Shown in pieces: positions 1-8,051 of a stretch of DNA of 16,904 nucleotides (the first letter of the stretch is position 1; each line of letters starts with the position of its first letter). The notes below the pieces were generated by a model. That model had not been told where the DNA came from. It ran no database searches and was given only the letters and a program-made list of their open reading frames with translations. Location of the stretch: contig URTP01000028.1 of the NCBI GenBank assembly GCA_900550835.1, positions 1 to 16,904 on the forward strand. Reading direction: 5' to 3'. The position numbers were made by a program, and so were the translations under genes. The stretch is from an uncultured Collinsella sp. (GTDB lineage: Bacteria > Actinomycetota > Coriobacteriia > Coriobacteriales > Coriobacteriaceae).

Positions 1-1089
1 GAAGCCGCCGTCATCCTGTTTGTGGTCGACGGCCGCACCGGTGTCACCGAGGAGGACGAGTCGGTCGCCCGCATGCTCAAGCGCTGCGACAAGCCGGTCT
101 TTCTGCTGGTGAACAAGCTCGACAACCCCGATCGCGAGAACGACAGCATCTGGGAGTTCTATTCGCTCGGCATCGGCGAGCCCACGCCGCTCTCGGCCCT
201 GCATGGCCATGGCACCGGCGACCTGCTCGACGATATCGTGGCCCTGCTTCCGGAAGAAGAGGACGAGGTCGCCGACGAGTTCCCCGACGCGCTGAACGTC
301 GCCATCATCGGCCGCCCCAACGCCGGTAAGTCCTCGCTGTTCAACCGCATCCTGGGTGCCGACCGCTCCATCGTCTCGAACATCGCCGGCACCACGCGCG
401 ACGCCATCGACACGGTCGTCGAGCGCAACGGCAAGCACTACCGCATGGTCGATACCGCGGGCATCCGCAAGAAGAGCACCGTGTACGAAAACATCGAGTA
501 CTACTCCATGGTCCGCGGCCTGCGCGCCATCGACCGCGCCGACGTGGCGTTGCTCGTCGTCGACGCCTCCGTGGGCGTCACCGAGCAGGACCAGAAGGTC
601 ATGGGCTTGGCCATCGAGCGCGGCTGCGCCATCGTGGTGCTGCTCAACAAGTGGGACCTACTCGACGACGACCGCAAGCGCGAGGCCTGCATGGAGACCG
701 TCGACCGCCGTCTGGGCGTCATGGCTCCCTGGGCCCAGTACCTGCGCATCTCGGCCCTGACCGGCCGCAGCGTGGAGAAGATCTGGGCAATGGTCGACGC
801 AGCCGAAAAGACGCGCTCGCAGAAGATCAGCACCTCGCGCCTCAACACGTTCCTCACCGACCTGCGCGAGTTCGGCCATACCGTGGTGGACGGCAAGCGC
901 CGCCTGCGCATGCACTACGTGACCCAGACGGGCGTCAACCCGCCGACGTTCACGTTTTTCGTCAACCACAGCGACCTGGTCAACGACACCTACCAGCGCT
1001 ATGTAGAGAACCGCATGCGCTCGACCTTCGACTTTGCCGGCACGCCCATTCGACTCTTCTTTAGGAAGAAGGAACAGAAGGATGCATAA
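1..1089 (+). CDS. der: Ribosome-associated GTPase Der (EngA), 3' part
   Basis: Der is a double-GTPase needed for assembly of the 50S ribosomal subunit. The reading frame is open from the first base, so the 5' end lies outside the window. The start of the first G domain (its P-loop) is missing, but its G4 motif NKLD and the following SALHGHG stretch are visible. The second G domain is complete: P-loop GRPNAGKSS, the IAGTTRDAID switch region, DTAGIRKK, NKWD and SALTG. A C-terminal KH-like domain follows, ending in FFRKKEQKDA. The P-loop has Ala where most family members have Val (NVGKS); the GxxxxGKS pattern is kept. The stop codon overlaps the plsY start by a few bases, so the two are likely co-transcribed and translationally coupled. 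Confidence 0.97.
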   Translation, partial: EAAVILFVVDGRTGVTEEDESVARMLKRCDKPVFLLVNKLDNPDRENDSIWEFYSLGIGEPTPLSALHGHGTGDLLDDIVALLPEEEDEVADEFPDALNVAIIGRPNAGKSSLFNRILGADRSIVSNIAGTTRDAIDTVVERNGKHYRMVDTAGIRKKSTVYENIEYYSMVRGLRAIDRADVALLVVDASVGVTEQDQKVMGLAIERGCAIVVLLNKWDLLDDDRKREACMETVDRRLGVMAPWAQYLRISALTGRSVEKIWAMVDAAEKTRSQKISTSRLNTFLTDLREFGHTVVDGKRRLRMHYVTQTGVNPPTFTFFVNHSDLVNDTYQRYVENRMRSTFDFAGTPIRLFFRKKEQKDA

Positions 1090-1765
1090 TCCGATTCTGC
1101 TGACCGCCATCTGCGCCGTGGTCTCGTTCTTTATCGGGGCGATTCCGTTTGGCCTGATCTTGGGCCGTGTGTTCAACCACACGGACATTCGCAAGGCGGG
1201 CTCCGGCAACATCGGCACCACCAACGCGCTGCGCGTGGCCGGCCCCAAGGTGGCCGCACTCACGCTGCTGCTCGACTGCCTTAAGGGCGCCATCTGCGTC
1301 CTTATCGCCCGTCCGCTCATCGCCGATCTGGGCTATGGTTTTCCGCCGAACATCATGGCGCCTGGAGCCCCCGGCGACTGGATGCTCGGCGTCATTTGCC
1401 TGGCAGCTGTATGGGGCCATATCTTCTCGCCCTACCTCAACTTCCATGGCGGCAAGGGTATCGCCGTTGGTCTGGGCGTGATTCTTGCCTGGTACTGGCC
1501 CATTGGCCTGTCGCTGCTGGGCATGTTTATCGTGGCCGTCGCCATCACCAAGTTTGTGTCGGTGGGCTCGCTTGCCGCGGCCATCGGTCTTCCCGTCGCC
1601 GCCTGCGCGGTCTTTCCGTACAGCAGCCTGGGACTTAAGTTTTGCATGACGCTAATCGGCATCACCGTGGTGTGGGCCCATCGTGCGAACATCAAAAAGC
1701 TCATGACGTGTAAGGAGTCCAAGCTCTCGTTTACTAAGCGCGTCACCGAGCCCGACGATAAGTAG
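1082..1765 (+). CDS. plsY: Acyl-phosphate:glycerol-3-phosphate acyltransferase PlsY
   Basis: PlsY is an integral membrane enzyme that moves an acyl group from acyl-phosphate to the sn-1 position of glycerol 3-phosphate, the first step of phospholipid synthesis. The 227-residue product has several hydrophobic segments and the family motifs: GSGNIGTTN (residues 40-48), an HGGKG glycine-rich loop in the middle, and AHRANIKKL near the C-terminus. I chose the ATG at 1082, which overlaps the der stop and is preceded by an AGGAAGAAGGA-type ribosome binding site. A longer frame from 1034 would lie inside der and adds a non-membrane tail. The next gene, gpsA, makes its substrate glycerol 3-phosphate, so two consecutive steps of lipid synthesis sit side by side. 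Confidence 0.96.
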   Translation: MHNPILLTAICAVVSFFIGAIPFGLILGRVFNHTDIRKAGSGNIGTTNALRVAGPKVAALTLLLDCLKGAICVLIARPLIADLGYGFPPNIMAPGAPGDWMLGVICLAAVWGHIFSPYLNFHGGKGIAVGLGVILAWYWPIGLSLLGMFIVAVAITKFVSVGSLAAAIGLPVAACAVFPYSSLGLKFCMTLIGITVVWAHRANIKKLMTCKESKLSFTKRVTEPDDK

Positions 1766-1774
1766 GAGAGAGTC

Positions 1775-2782
1775 ATGAATGTTGCGCTGATTGGCTCCGG
1801 CTCCTGGGGAACCGCCGTCGCCGGCCTTGCCGCCGCGCGAACCGAGCGCGTGACCATGTGGGCCCATAGCGAGCAGACGGCCGCCGGCATCAATGGCGAG
1901 CACTGCAACCCCCGGTATCTGGTGGACTACGAGCTGCCCGGCAACGTCGTCGCCACGACGGACCTGGCGCAAGCGCTCGACGCCGCCGACGCCATCATCT
2001 TTGCCGTGCCCTCCACACACCTGCGCGACGTCTGCCACCAGGCGGCGCCGTTCATCGCCGACGAGACGCCGGTTCTGTGCCTCACCAAGGGCATCGAGCC
2101 CGAGTCCGGCCTGCTCATGAGCGAGGTTATCGCCAGCGAGATCGGCAACGAATCGCGCGTGGCGGCGCTTTCGGGTCCCAACCATGCTGAGGAAATCTGC
2201 CGCGGCGGGCTTTCGGCCGCTGTCATCGCCAGCGAGGACCAGCAGGTGGGGGAGACCTTTAAGGAGTTGCTGCTTTCCACGGCTTTCCGCATCTACCTGT
2301 CGCAGGACATGACGGGTGTCGAGGTCTGCGGCGCCATGAAAAACGTCATCGCCATCGTGTGCGGCATCTCCGCCGGTTCGGGCGCGGGCGACAACACGCT
2401 CGCCCTCATCATGACGCGCGGCCTAGCCGAGATCAGCCGCCTAGTGCACGCCCGCGGCGGCCAGGCTATGACCTGCATGGGGCTTGCCGGCATGGGCGAC
2501 CTTATTGCTACCTGTACTTCGGAGCATTCGCGCAACCGTACCTTTGGCTACGAATTCGCTCATGGCGTTTCGCTCGACGAGTACCAGACGCGCACGCATA
2601 TGGTGGTCGAGGGTGCCGTCGCGGCCCGCAGCGTGAGCGAGCTTGCCCGTTCACTGGGCGTAGACATTCCGCTCACCTTTGCCGTGGAGCAAACGCTCTA
2701 CAACGGTGTTACTTTGGATAGGGCGCTCGAGATTCTTACCGATCGCGTTCCCTCCCAAGAGTTCTACGGACTCACCGACTAG
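1775..2782 (+). CDS. gpsA: NAD(P)-dependent glycerol-3-phosphate dehydrogenase
   Basis: This cytosolic enzyme reduces dihydroxyacetone phosphate to sn-glycerol 3-phosphate for phospholipid synthesis. The 335-residue length is normal. It begins with the Rossmann nucleotide-binding motif GSGSWGTA (residues 7-14). The lysine of LTKGIE (about 105) and that of GAMKNV (about 189), the latter the catalytic lysine of the family, are both present, as is SGPNHAEE (about 133-140). The ATG lies behind AGGAGAG with good spacing, 9 nt after the plsY stop. The order plsY-gpsA is a common pairing in bacteria and supports both calls. Confidence 0.97.
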   Translation: MNVALIGSGSWGTAVAGLAAARTERVTMWAHSEQTAAGINGEHCNPRYLVDYELPGNVVATTDLAQALDAADAIIFAVPSTHLRDVCHQAAPFIADETPVLCLTKGIEPESGLLMSEVIASEIGNESRVAALSGPNHAEEICRGGLSAAVIASEDQQVGETFKELLLSTAFRIYLSQDMTGVEVCGAMKNVIAIVCGISAGSGAGDNTLALIMTRGLAEISRLVHARGGQAMTCMGLAGMGDLIATCTSEHSRNRTFGYEFAHGVSLDEYQTRTHMVVEGAVAARSVSELARSLGVDIPLTFAVEQTLYNGVTLDRALEILTDRVPSQEFYGLTD

Positions 2783-2800
2783 CGCAGAAAGGCTTCTACC

Positions 2801-3472
2801 ATGGGTTCCATCAAAATCGCTCCGTCCGTCCTTTCGGCCGATATGGCCAACCTCAAAGGCGAGCTCGACAAGATTGCCGGTGCCGACTACGTGCACTTCG
2901 ATGTTATGGACGGTCACTTTACCGGTAACCTCACCTTTGGCGTCGACATCCTCAAGGCCGTCAAGCGCTCCACCGATGTACCGGTCGACGCGCACCTGAT
3001 GGTGTCGAACCCCGACGAGACGGTCGATTGGTACGCCGACGCCGGTGCCGACATGATCACCGTGCACTACGAGGCCTCCACACACCTGCACCGCACGCTC
3101 ACCCATCTGCAGCAGCGCGGCGTCAAGGCCGGCGTGGTACTCAATCCCGCAACGCCCGTCTGCGTGCTCGAGAGCATCATCGATGTCGTCGATATGGTGC
3201 TGCTGATGAGCGTGAACCCCGGCTTTGGCGGCCAGAGCTTTATCCCTGGTACTATTGCCAAACTGCACGAGCTTACGGCCATGTGTGAGCGCCACGGCGT
3301 TTCGCCCCTGATCGAGGTCGATGGCGGTATCTCTTCCAAGAACATCGCCGAGGTCGTCAAGGCCGGCGCCAACGTGCTCGTAGCCGGCTCCGCCGTATTT
3401 AAGTCCGAAGATCCCGCCGCCGAGGTTGCGCTGCTGCAGAAGCTAGGCAACGAGGCCGCACAGGAGGCATAA
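2801..3472 (+). CDS. rpe: Ribulose-phosphate 3-epimerase
   Basis: Rpe interconverts D-ribulose 5-phosphate and D-xylulose 5-phosphate in the pentose phosphate pathway. The 223-residue TIM-barrel protein has the expected start (IAPSVLSAD) and the metal ligands in family positions: H32 and D34 in VHFDVMDG, H65 in VDAHLM, and D174 in EVDGGIS. The phosphate-binding SVNPGFGGQ loop is also present. The start ATG has an AGAAAGG ribosome binding site. It lies 18 nt after gpsA, the largest gap within the housekeeping run, and 6 nt before the next gene. Confidence 0.97.
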   Translation: MGSIKIAPSVLSADMANLKGELDKIAGADYVHFDVMDGHFTGNLTFGVDILKAVKRSTDVPVDAHLMVSNPDETVDWYADAGADMITVHYEASTHLHRTLTHLQQRGVKAGVVLNPATPVCVLESIIDVVDMVLLMSVNPGFGGQSFIPGTIAKLHELTAMCERHGVSPLIEVDGGISSKNIAEVVKAGANVLVAGSAVFKSEDPAAEVALLQKLGNEAAQEA

Positions 3473-3478
3473 ACCCTT

Positions 3479-4657
3479 ATGACCGCAGGTCAAAACCGCA
3501 TACCCGTGAATCTTGACTATGCCGCCTCGACGCCCATGCGCGCCGAGGCGCTCCTTGCGCAGCGCGAGTACGACGACAGCGAGCTTGCCGGCGTCAACCC
3601 CAACTCGCTGCACTCGCTCGGCCGCAAGGCCGCCGCACGCCTGGAAGTCGCCCGTCGCGAGATCGCCCACAGCTATGGCGCGCGCGTTCGCCCGTCCGAG
3701 ATCATCCTTACCAACGGCGGCACCGAGGCTAACCAGCTGGCGCTGCTCGGTCTTGCCGAGGGCGCTCGTCAGCGCGATCGCAAGCGCGATCGCGTAATCG
3801 TTTCGGCCATCGAGCACGATTCGATTCTGGACAACCTGCCGCTGCTACGTGCCGCCGGCTTTACCGTCGACCTGGTGCAGCCCTGCCGTGCGGGCTACGT
3901 TGAGCCCGCTGCACTCACCGAGCTGCTTGGCGACGACGTGGCGCTCGTGAGCATTATGGTCGCCAACAACGAGACCGGCGTGGTGCAGCCCATCCGCGAG
4001 CTGGCCGCCGCCGCACATGCTGTCGGTGCCTTGTTTCATACCGACGCCATCCAGGGCTACTTGCATATTCCGCTCGATGTCACTGAGCTGGACGTCGATG
4101 CCATGACCGTTGCCGCGCACAAGATCGGCGGCCCTGTGGCATCCGGCGCGCTCTACCTTAAGAGCCGCACGCCGCTGCGTCCGCGCATCTTTGGCGGCGG
4201 ACAGGAGGCCGGCCGTCGCGCCGGCACGCAGGACCTGCGCACGCAGCTCGCCTTTGCTGCCGCCGCTTCTGTGTTGCTGCCGAATGTGGACCGCGAGCGC
4301 GCGACGCTACAGGCCCTGTCCGATAAGCTCTACGCCACGCTTACAGCCCATCCGCGCATTCACGCCACGATAGGCGACTACGCGCAGGCCGATCGTCTGC
4401 CGGGTATGGTTTCGATCTACGTCGACGGCATGGACTCTGAGGAGCTCATCATCAAGCTCGACGCCGCCGGGTTTGAAGTATCGGCAGGCTCGGCATGCTC
4501 GAGCGGCAGCATGGATCCCAGCCACGTGCTCAGCGCCATGGGCATTGGTCGCGAGCAGGCGCTGGGCGCACTGCGTATCTCCTTCGATGACCGCGTGAAT
4601 CCGGCCGATCTGGACGACTTTGCCCAGACGCTGCTGTCGATCGTGGGGGCCGCATGA
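3479..4657 (+). CDS. Cysteine desulfurase, NifS/IscS type
   Basis: This is a PLP-dependent enzyme that takes sulfur from cysteine as a persulfide and leaves alanine, supplying Fe-S cluster or tRNA-thiolation pathways. In the 392 residues I see the PLP-stacking histidine in IEHDS (H113), the HTDA motif (187-190), the PLP lysine in AAHKIGG (K215), and the catalytic loop cysteine in SAGSACSSGS (C340). The long loop around C340 points to the NifS/IscS class rather than SufS. No iscU, nifU or mnmA is next to it here, so the acceptor cannot be named, and I leave the symbol empty. AGGAGG lies 11 nt before the start. The stop overlaps the next start (ATGA). Confidence 0.93.
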   Translation: MTAGQNRIPVNLDYAASTPMRAEALLAQREYDDSELAGVNPNSLHSLGRKAAARLEVARREIAHSYGARVRPSEIILTNGGTEANQLALLGLAEGARQRDRKRDRVIVSAIEHDSILDNLPLLRAAGFTVDLVQPCRAGYVEPAALTELLGDDVALVSIMVANNETGVVQPIRELAAAAHAVGALFHTDAIQGYLHIPLDVTELDVDAMTVAAHKIGGPVASGALYLKSRTPLRPRIFGGGQEAGRRAGTQDLRTQLAFAAAASVLLPNVDRERATLQALSDKLYATLTAHPRIHATIGDYAQADRLPGMVSIYVDGMDSEELIIKLDAAGFEVSAGSACSSGSMDPSHVLSAMGIGREQALGALRISFDDRVNPADLDDFAQTLLSIVGAA

Positions 4658-5463
4658 TCGTCGCCGACCTTGAGCGCGCCCTGCTGGCACGCTATCCCAA
4701 GACGAACGCCGAGGGTTGGGATCATGTTGGTTTATCTGTGGGAGATCCCGCTGCCGAGATCACCGGTGTTGCCTGCGCACTCGACGCGACCGAGGATAAC
4801 GTGCACCGTGCTCTCGAGGCTGGCGCCAACGTGCTGCTGACGCATCATCCCATCTATATCAAGGCGCCCGAAGCCTTTTGTCCGGCCGATTCCGCGCGTC
4901 CCCAGTGCAGCGCTGCGCTGTACGAAGCGGCTCGTTGCGGCGTGAGCATCATCTCGCTTCACACCAACCTGGACCGTTCGCACGAGGCGCGCGTTCGCCT
5001 GAGTGAGTTGCTGGGCGCTGAGCCCATGAGCTCGCTGGAGCATGTGGACGAGCCTGAGCTCACCGGTCTGGGCGCGCTCGCGACCCTCCACGACGCCTGC
5101 AACCTGCGCGATTTCGCCAACCGTGCCGCCATGGCGTTTGGCAGCGACCCGCGCGTGTGGGGCGAGGCAGATCACCCGTGCCGCACCATCGCCATTTTGG
5201 GCGGCTCCTTAGGCGACTTTGGAGAGCTCGCCATCGCCGCGGGCGCAGATGTTATCGTGACGGGCGAGGCAGGCTACCACGTGGCACAGGACCTTGCCTT
5301 GCGCGGGCTGCCGGTGATCTTGCTCGGCCACGACCGCTCCGAGGAGCCGTTCGTTGATATATTGATGAACTCTGCAGTTGACGCCGGGGTCGACCCCCGT
5401 CATGCGATTAAAATACTGAACCCTTGCCAATGGTGGACTGTGACAAAAGGAGAGAACTTATGA
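4654..5463 (+). CDS. Nif3-like dinuclear metal-centre protein (DUF34/YqfO-YbgI family)
   Basis: This is a member of the Nif3/DUF34 family, hexameric toroid proteins with a two-metal site. Their cellular role is unsettled, and 'GTP cyclohydrolase I type 2' is a frequent but weakly supported name. The 269-residue protein shows the family landmarks: EGWDHVGLSVGDP near the N-terminus, the metal-binding LLTHHPIY (HH pair), SLHTNLD, and the C-terminal TGEAGYHVAQDL and LLGHDRSEE segments carrying further His/Glu ligands. It lacks the extra PII-like middle domain of the longer YqfO type. The start overlaps the desulfurase stop and its own stop overlaps the next start, so it is translated in a coupled series. 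Confidence 0.92.
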   Translation: MIVADLERALLARYPKTNAEGWDHVGLSVGDPAAEITGVACALDATEDNVHRALEAGANVLLTHHPIYIKAPEAFCPADSARPQCSAALYEAARCGVSIISLHTNLDRSHEARVRLSELLGAEPMSSLEHVDEPELTGLGALATLHDACNLRDFANRAAMAFGSDPRVWGEADHPCRTIAILGGSLGDFGELAIAAGADVIVTGEAGYHVAQDLALRGLPVILLGHDRSEEPFVDILMNSAVDAGVDPRHAIKILNPCQWWTVTKGENL

Positions 5464-6179
5464 GCGCCGGCGCTACGCTACTCAAGCTGCAACAGATCGA
5501 TTTGGAGCTCGCCCGCAACAAGAGCGAACTTGCCAATATGCCGGAGCTCAAGGAGCTCGCCTCCAAACGTAAGACCTATGTGAAGCTCAAGTCCGAGATG
5601 ACCAAGCTCTACGCCCAGCGCAAGGACCTAGACATTGAGCTCGACGATCTCAACACCACCGAGATTCAAACCAACAACGCCATCGAGGCTGCCAAGAAGC
5701 GTCACGTCGATGGTTCCGACTACCGCGAGGTCCAGGACCTGGAGAACGAGCTTGCCACCCTGGCCAAGCGTCTGGACAAGATTGAGCACACCCGCAAGGA
5801 CGTCGTTGTCGCCCACAAAGAGGCGCTCGACCGCGAGACCCGCGCGCAGGCAATCATCGCCAAGTTCGAAGAGGGCGTGAAGGCCGATACCAAGGCCGCC
5901 CGCGCCAAGGCTGCCGACCTGCAGGCTCAGATCGAAGCCGCCACTAAGGAGCGCACCGCTCTTGCCGCCACGCTGCCGGCCGACGTGCTCACCGATTACG
6001 AGCGTCTGCTCAAGCAGTTCCGCGGCCTGGCCGTCGAGACCATCAAGGGCAACATCCCCACGGTCTGTCACACCGCGCTGCAGGCGTCATCCATGAGCGA
6101 CCTCAACCACGACGGTAGGTCAATTACGCACTGCCCGTACTGCCACCGCCTGCTGGTGCTCCCGAGCAAGGAAGCGTAA
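5460..6179 (+). CDS. Coiled-coil protein with degenerate C-terminal zinc ribbon
   Basis: The 239-residue protein is charged and Ala/Lys/Glu-rich over about residues 5-185, typical of a long antiparallel coiled coil, and ends in a C4-type zinc-ribbon-like segment. This architecture matches the CT398-like/zf-RING_7 family often found beside Nif3-like genes; its function is not established. The ribbon is unusual. The second knuckle is intact (HCPYCHR), but the first, normally CxxC, reads TVCHTAL with only one Cys. Metal binding is therefore uncertain or uses His. I chose the ATG at 5460 because it overlaps the upstream stop (ATGA) and follows AAAGGAGAG. An in-frame start 36 nt earlier lacks a good site. 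Confidence 0.88.
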   Translation: MSAGATLLKLQQIDLELARNKSELANMPELKELASKRKTYVKLKSEMTKLYAQRKDLDIELDDLNTTEIQTNNAIEAAKKRHVDGSDYREVQDLENELATLAKRLDKIEHTRKDVVVAHKEALDRETRAQAIIAKFEEGVKADTKAARAKAADLQAQIEAATKERTALAATLPADVLTDYERLLKQFRGLAVETIKGNIPTVCHTALQASSMSDLNHDGRSITHCPYCHRLLVLPSKEA

Positions 6180-6182
6180 ACG

Positions 6183-7394
6183 ATGGCGGCGCCCAACAAT
6201 TCAATGCAACTTGAGGGAAAAACGATCCTGCTGGGTATTACCGGCGGGATCGCCGCCTATAAGTCGTGCAATATCGTGCGCCTGCTGCAAAAGCGCGGCG
6301 CGCGCGTCAAGGTCGTTATGAGCGAGCATGCCACCGAGTTTGTGGGCCCGCTCACCTTCCGTGCGCTCACCAATGAGCCCGTCGCGGTGGGCCTGTTCGA
6401 CGACCCCTCCGACCCCATCCACCACATCTCGCTTGCGCAGGAACCCGACCTAGTGGTCGTGGCGCCCGCGACGGCCAATATCATCGCTAAGATGGCCAAC
6501 GGCATTGCCGATGACCTGATTTCTACAACGCTGCTCGCCACGCCGCGACCCATTGTGATCGCGCCGGCCATGAACAACGGCATGTGGAAGGCGCCGGCCA
6601 CGCAGGCCAACATGGCCACGCTGCGCGAGCGCGGTGTCCACGCTGTGGGCCCGGGCAGCGGCTACCTTGCCTGCGGCGATGTGGACACGGGACGCATGAG
6701 CGAGCCCGAGGACATCGTCGAAGCCATCTGTGAGGTGCTCAACCCCGTGCCGCAAGACCTGGCGGGCAAGCGCATCGTGATCACCGCCGGTCCTACGCAC
6801 GAACCGATCGACCCCGTGCGTTTTATTGGAAACCGATCGTCGGGCAAGATGGGCATCGCCCTGGCGGGGGAGGCCGCTCGCCGCGGTGCCGAGGTCACGC
6901 TCGTGCTGGGACCGACATCGCTCGATGTTCCTCGCGGCGTAAAGTGCGTGCGCGTGCAGACCGCCGCAGAGATGCTGCTGGCGGCGTTAAACGCCTTCCG
7001 GACGGCCGACGCTGCCATTTGCGCTGCGGCCGTCGCCGACTACACGCCCGCGGACCCTGCCGACCATAAGCTCAAAAAGGCCAACGAGCGCCTGGATCGC
7101 ATCGAGCTCGTCGAGACCGTTGATATTTTGGCTGAGCTCTCGCGCCAAAAGGGAGAGCGGTGCGTGATTGGCTTTGCAGCCGAGACCGATAACGTTGTGG
7201 AGTACGCTGAGCGTAAATTGGCCCGCAAGGGCTGCGATGCGATCATCGCCAACGATGTTTCGCGCGCCGATTCGGGCTTTGGAACTGATACCAATAAGGC
7301 TTGGATCGTGAGCACAGCAGGGACGCAGGAGCTTCCCGTGCTAACAAAACCCCAGCTCGCAGATACAATTTTAGACTTGCTCAAAAATAATTAA
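6183..7394 (+). CDS. coaBC: Bifunctional phosphopantothenoylcysteine decarboxylase / phosphopantothenate-cysteine ligase
   Basis: This enzyme performs two consecutive steps of coenzyme A synthesis: ligation of cysteine to 4'-phosphopantothenate (CoaB) and FMN-dependent decarboxylation to 4'-phosphopantetheine (CoaC). The N-terminal CoaC part (to about residue 190) has GITGGIAAYK, the catalytic His in HHISL (H81), PAMNNGMW (128-135) and the active-site Cys in GYLACG (C164). The CoaB part follows with GPTHEPIDPVRFI, NRSSGKMG, the HKLKKA lysine motif and IIANDVS. The length of 403 residues is typical. It starts 3 nt after the previous stop and ends the run. An AT-rich promoter region follows. 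Confidence 0.97.
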   Translation: MAAPNNSMQLEGKTILLGITGGIAAYKSCNIVRLLQKRGARVKVVMSEHATEFVGPLTFRALTNEPVAVGLFDDPSDPIHHISLAQEPDLVVVAPATANIIAKMANGIADDLISTTLLATPRPIVIAPAMNNGMWKAPATQANMATLRERGVHAVGPGSGYLACGDVDTGRMSEPEDIVEAICEVLNPVPQDLAGKRIVITAGPTHEPIDPVRFIGNRSSGKMGIALAGEAARRGAEVTLVLGPTSLDVPRGVKCVRVQTAAEMLLAALNAFRTADAAICAAAVADYTPADPADHKLKKANERLDRIELVETVDILAELSRQKGERCVIGFAAETDNVVEYAERKLARKGCDAIIANDVSRADSGFGTDTNKAWIVSTAGTQELPVLTKPQLADTILDLLKNN

Positions 7395-7402
7395 AAAAGT
7401 TC

Positions 7403-7432
7403 TTGCACAAGTCCAAAGTTTCGGGTTAATAT
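7403..7432 (+). promoter_or_regulatory. Promoter of tRNA-Pro
   Basis: A -35-like TTGCAC (7403-7408) and a -10-like TAATAT (7427-7432) are separated by 18 nt. They sit in an AT-rich stretch just after the coaBC stop and about 40 nt before the mature tRNA. Base match and position support a sigma70-type promoter. No experimental start site is implied. Confidence 0.7.
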
Positions 7433-7474
7433 ACTACCTGTTGCGAGCGAGAGCAGAGCAACAAACAAAAGCTT

Positions 7475-7551
<77 letters not shown>

Positions 7552-7560
7552 GAAGTTTGC

Positions 7561-7590
7561 AGGTCAGGCACCTAGTGCCTGACCTTTTTT
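7561..7590 (+). terminator. Rho-independent terminator of tRNA-Pro
   Basis: A perfect 11-bp stem (AGGTCAGGCAC with GTGCCTGACCT, 7561-7571 and 7575-7585) with a 3-nt loop is followed directly by a T run. It lies 9 nt after the tRNA CCA end. Confidence 0.93.
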
Positions 7591-8019
7591 GTTTTAAGCA
7601 ATTGCTTAATTTTGATTAAGCAACAGGGTGCCAAAAATCTAGCTGCGCGATAATCGCCTTTTGCGGCTACTTGCGCGTTTTGCACACGCTTGAGCCGATT
7701 TATTATCGCGATATGAATCTACATACGCGTAGCTGGTATACAGCCGAGTAGGGGCTGTATTTATCGCGGCGATTAACACAGATATAGCGACTGTAACGAA
7801 CAAGCGTGTCGCTGTATTTATTCCAGTAGTTCACTTGATCGGTGGACAAGTGGGCTGTTGCAACGTAACGCCAAGCAGGATGGGCTCTATACGAGGACGC
7901 CGCAATGGTAATGGCGGGGGAGTGCGGCAGGCGCTCTGAGAGCCGCCGTACGACCCCATTTCTCCTCAAACCGCATTACCTGAGCCACGAACATCAAAAC
8001 GTTCGTGTAGTTGCCAAAA
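7591..8019. other. Intergenic stretch with several short palindromes, no trusted gene
   Basis: About 430 bases carry no gene I can support. The following can be seen. A perfect 16-base palindrome, TTAAGCAATTGCTTAA, lies at 7594-7609, with a third copy of its half site TTAAGCAA at 7616-7623. Three palindromes made of ATCGC/GCGAT lie at 7647-7657, 7704-7713 and 7763-7773, about 58 bases apart. A hairpin with arms ATACAGCC/GGCTGTAT is at 7738-7760, and a hairpin with arms CACGAAC/GTTCGTG is at 7986-8007. The word GCTGTATTTAT occurs twice in the middle. The stretch is less GC-rich than the operon to its left. An 88-codon frame on the - strand (7703-7969) has no recognisable domain and I do not call it. 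Confidence 0.6.
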
Positions 8020-8020
8020 G

Positions 8021-8040
8021 AAAGGCCCGCGCGGGCCTTT
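8021..8040 (-). terminator. Hairpin terminator after pilin gene 1
   Basis: AAAGGCCCGC is followed immediately by GCGGGCCTTT, a perfect 20-base palindrome. Read on the - strand it is followed by a TTTCTTTT-like stretch, as expected for a rho-independent terminator. It lies 11 bases beyond the pilin stop. A related hairpin with the same flank (CCAAAAGAAAGGCCCGCGC) follows pilin gene 2, so it belongs to the duplicated unit. Confidence 0.8.
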
Positions 8041-8051
8041 CATCCAGAAAA

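Noticed and set aside
7647..7773. CRISPR-like array from the regularly spaced ATCGC/GCGAT palindromes
   Set aside because: The units share only about 10 bases, there are three of them, and no cas genes are nearby.
7703..7969. 88-codon frame on the - strand in the gap after tRNA-Pro
   Set aside because: It has no ribosome binding site or recognisable domain, and unusual Tyr/Arg/Ser-rich content that arises from repeated ATACAGC-like words. Palindromes in the same DNA suggest non-coding sequence.
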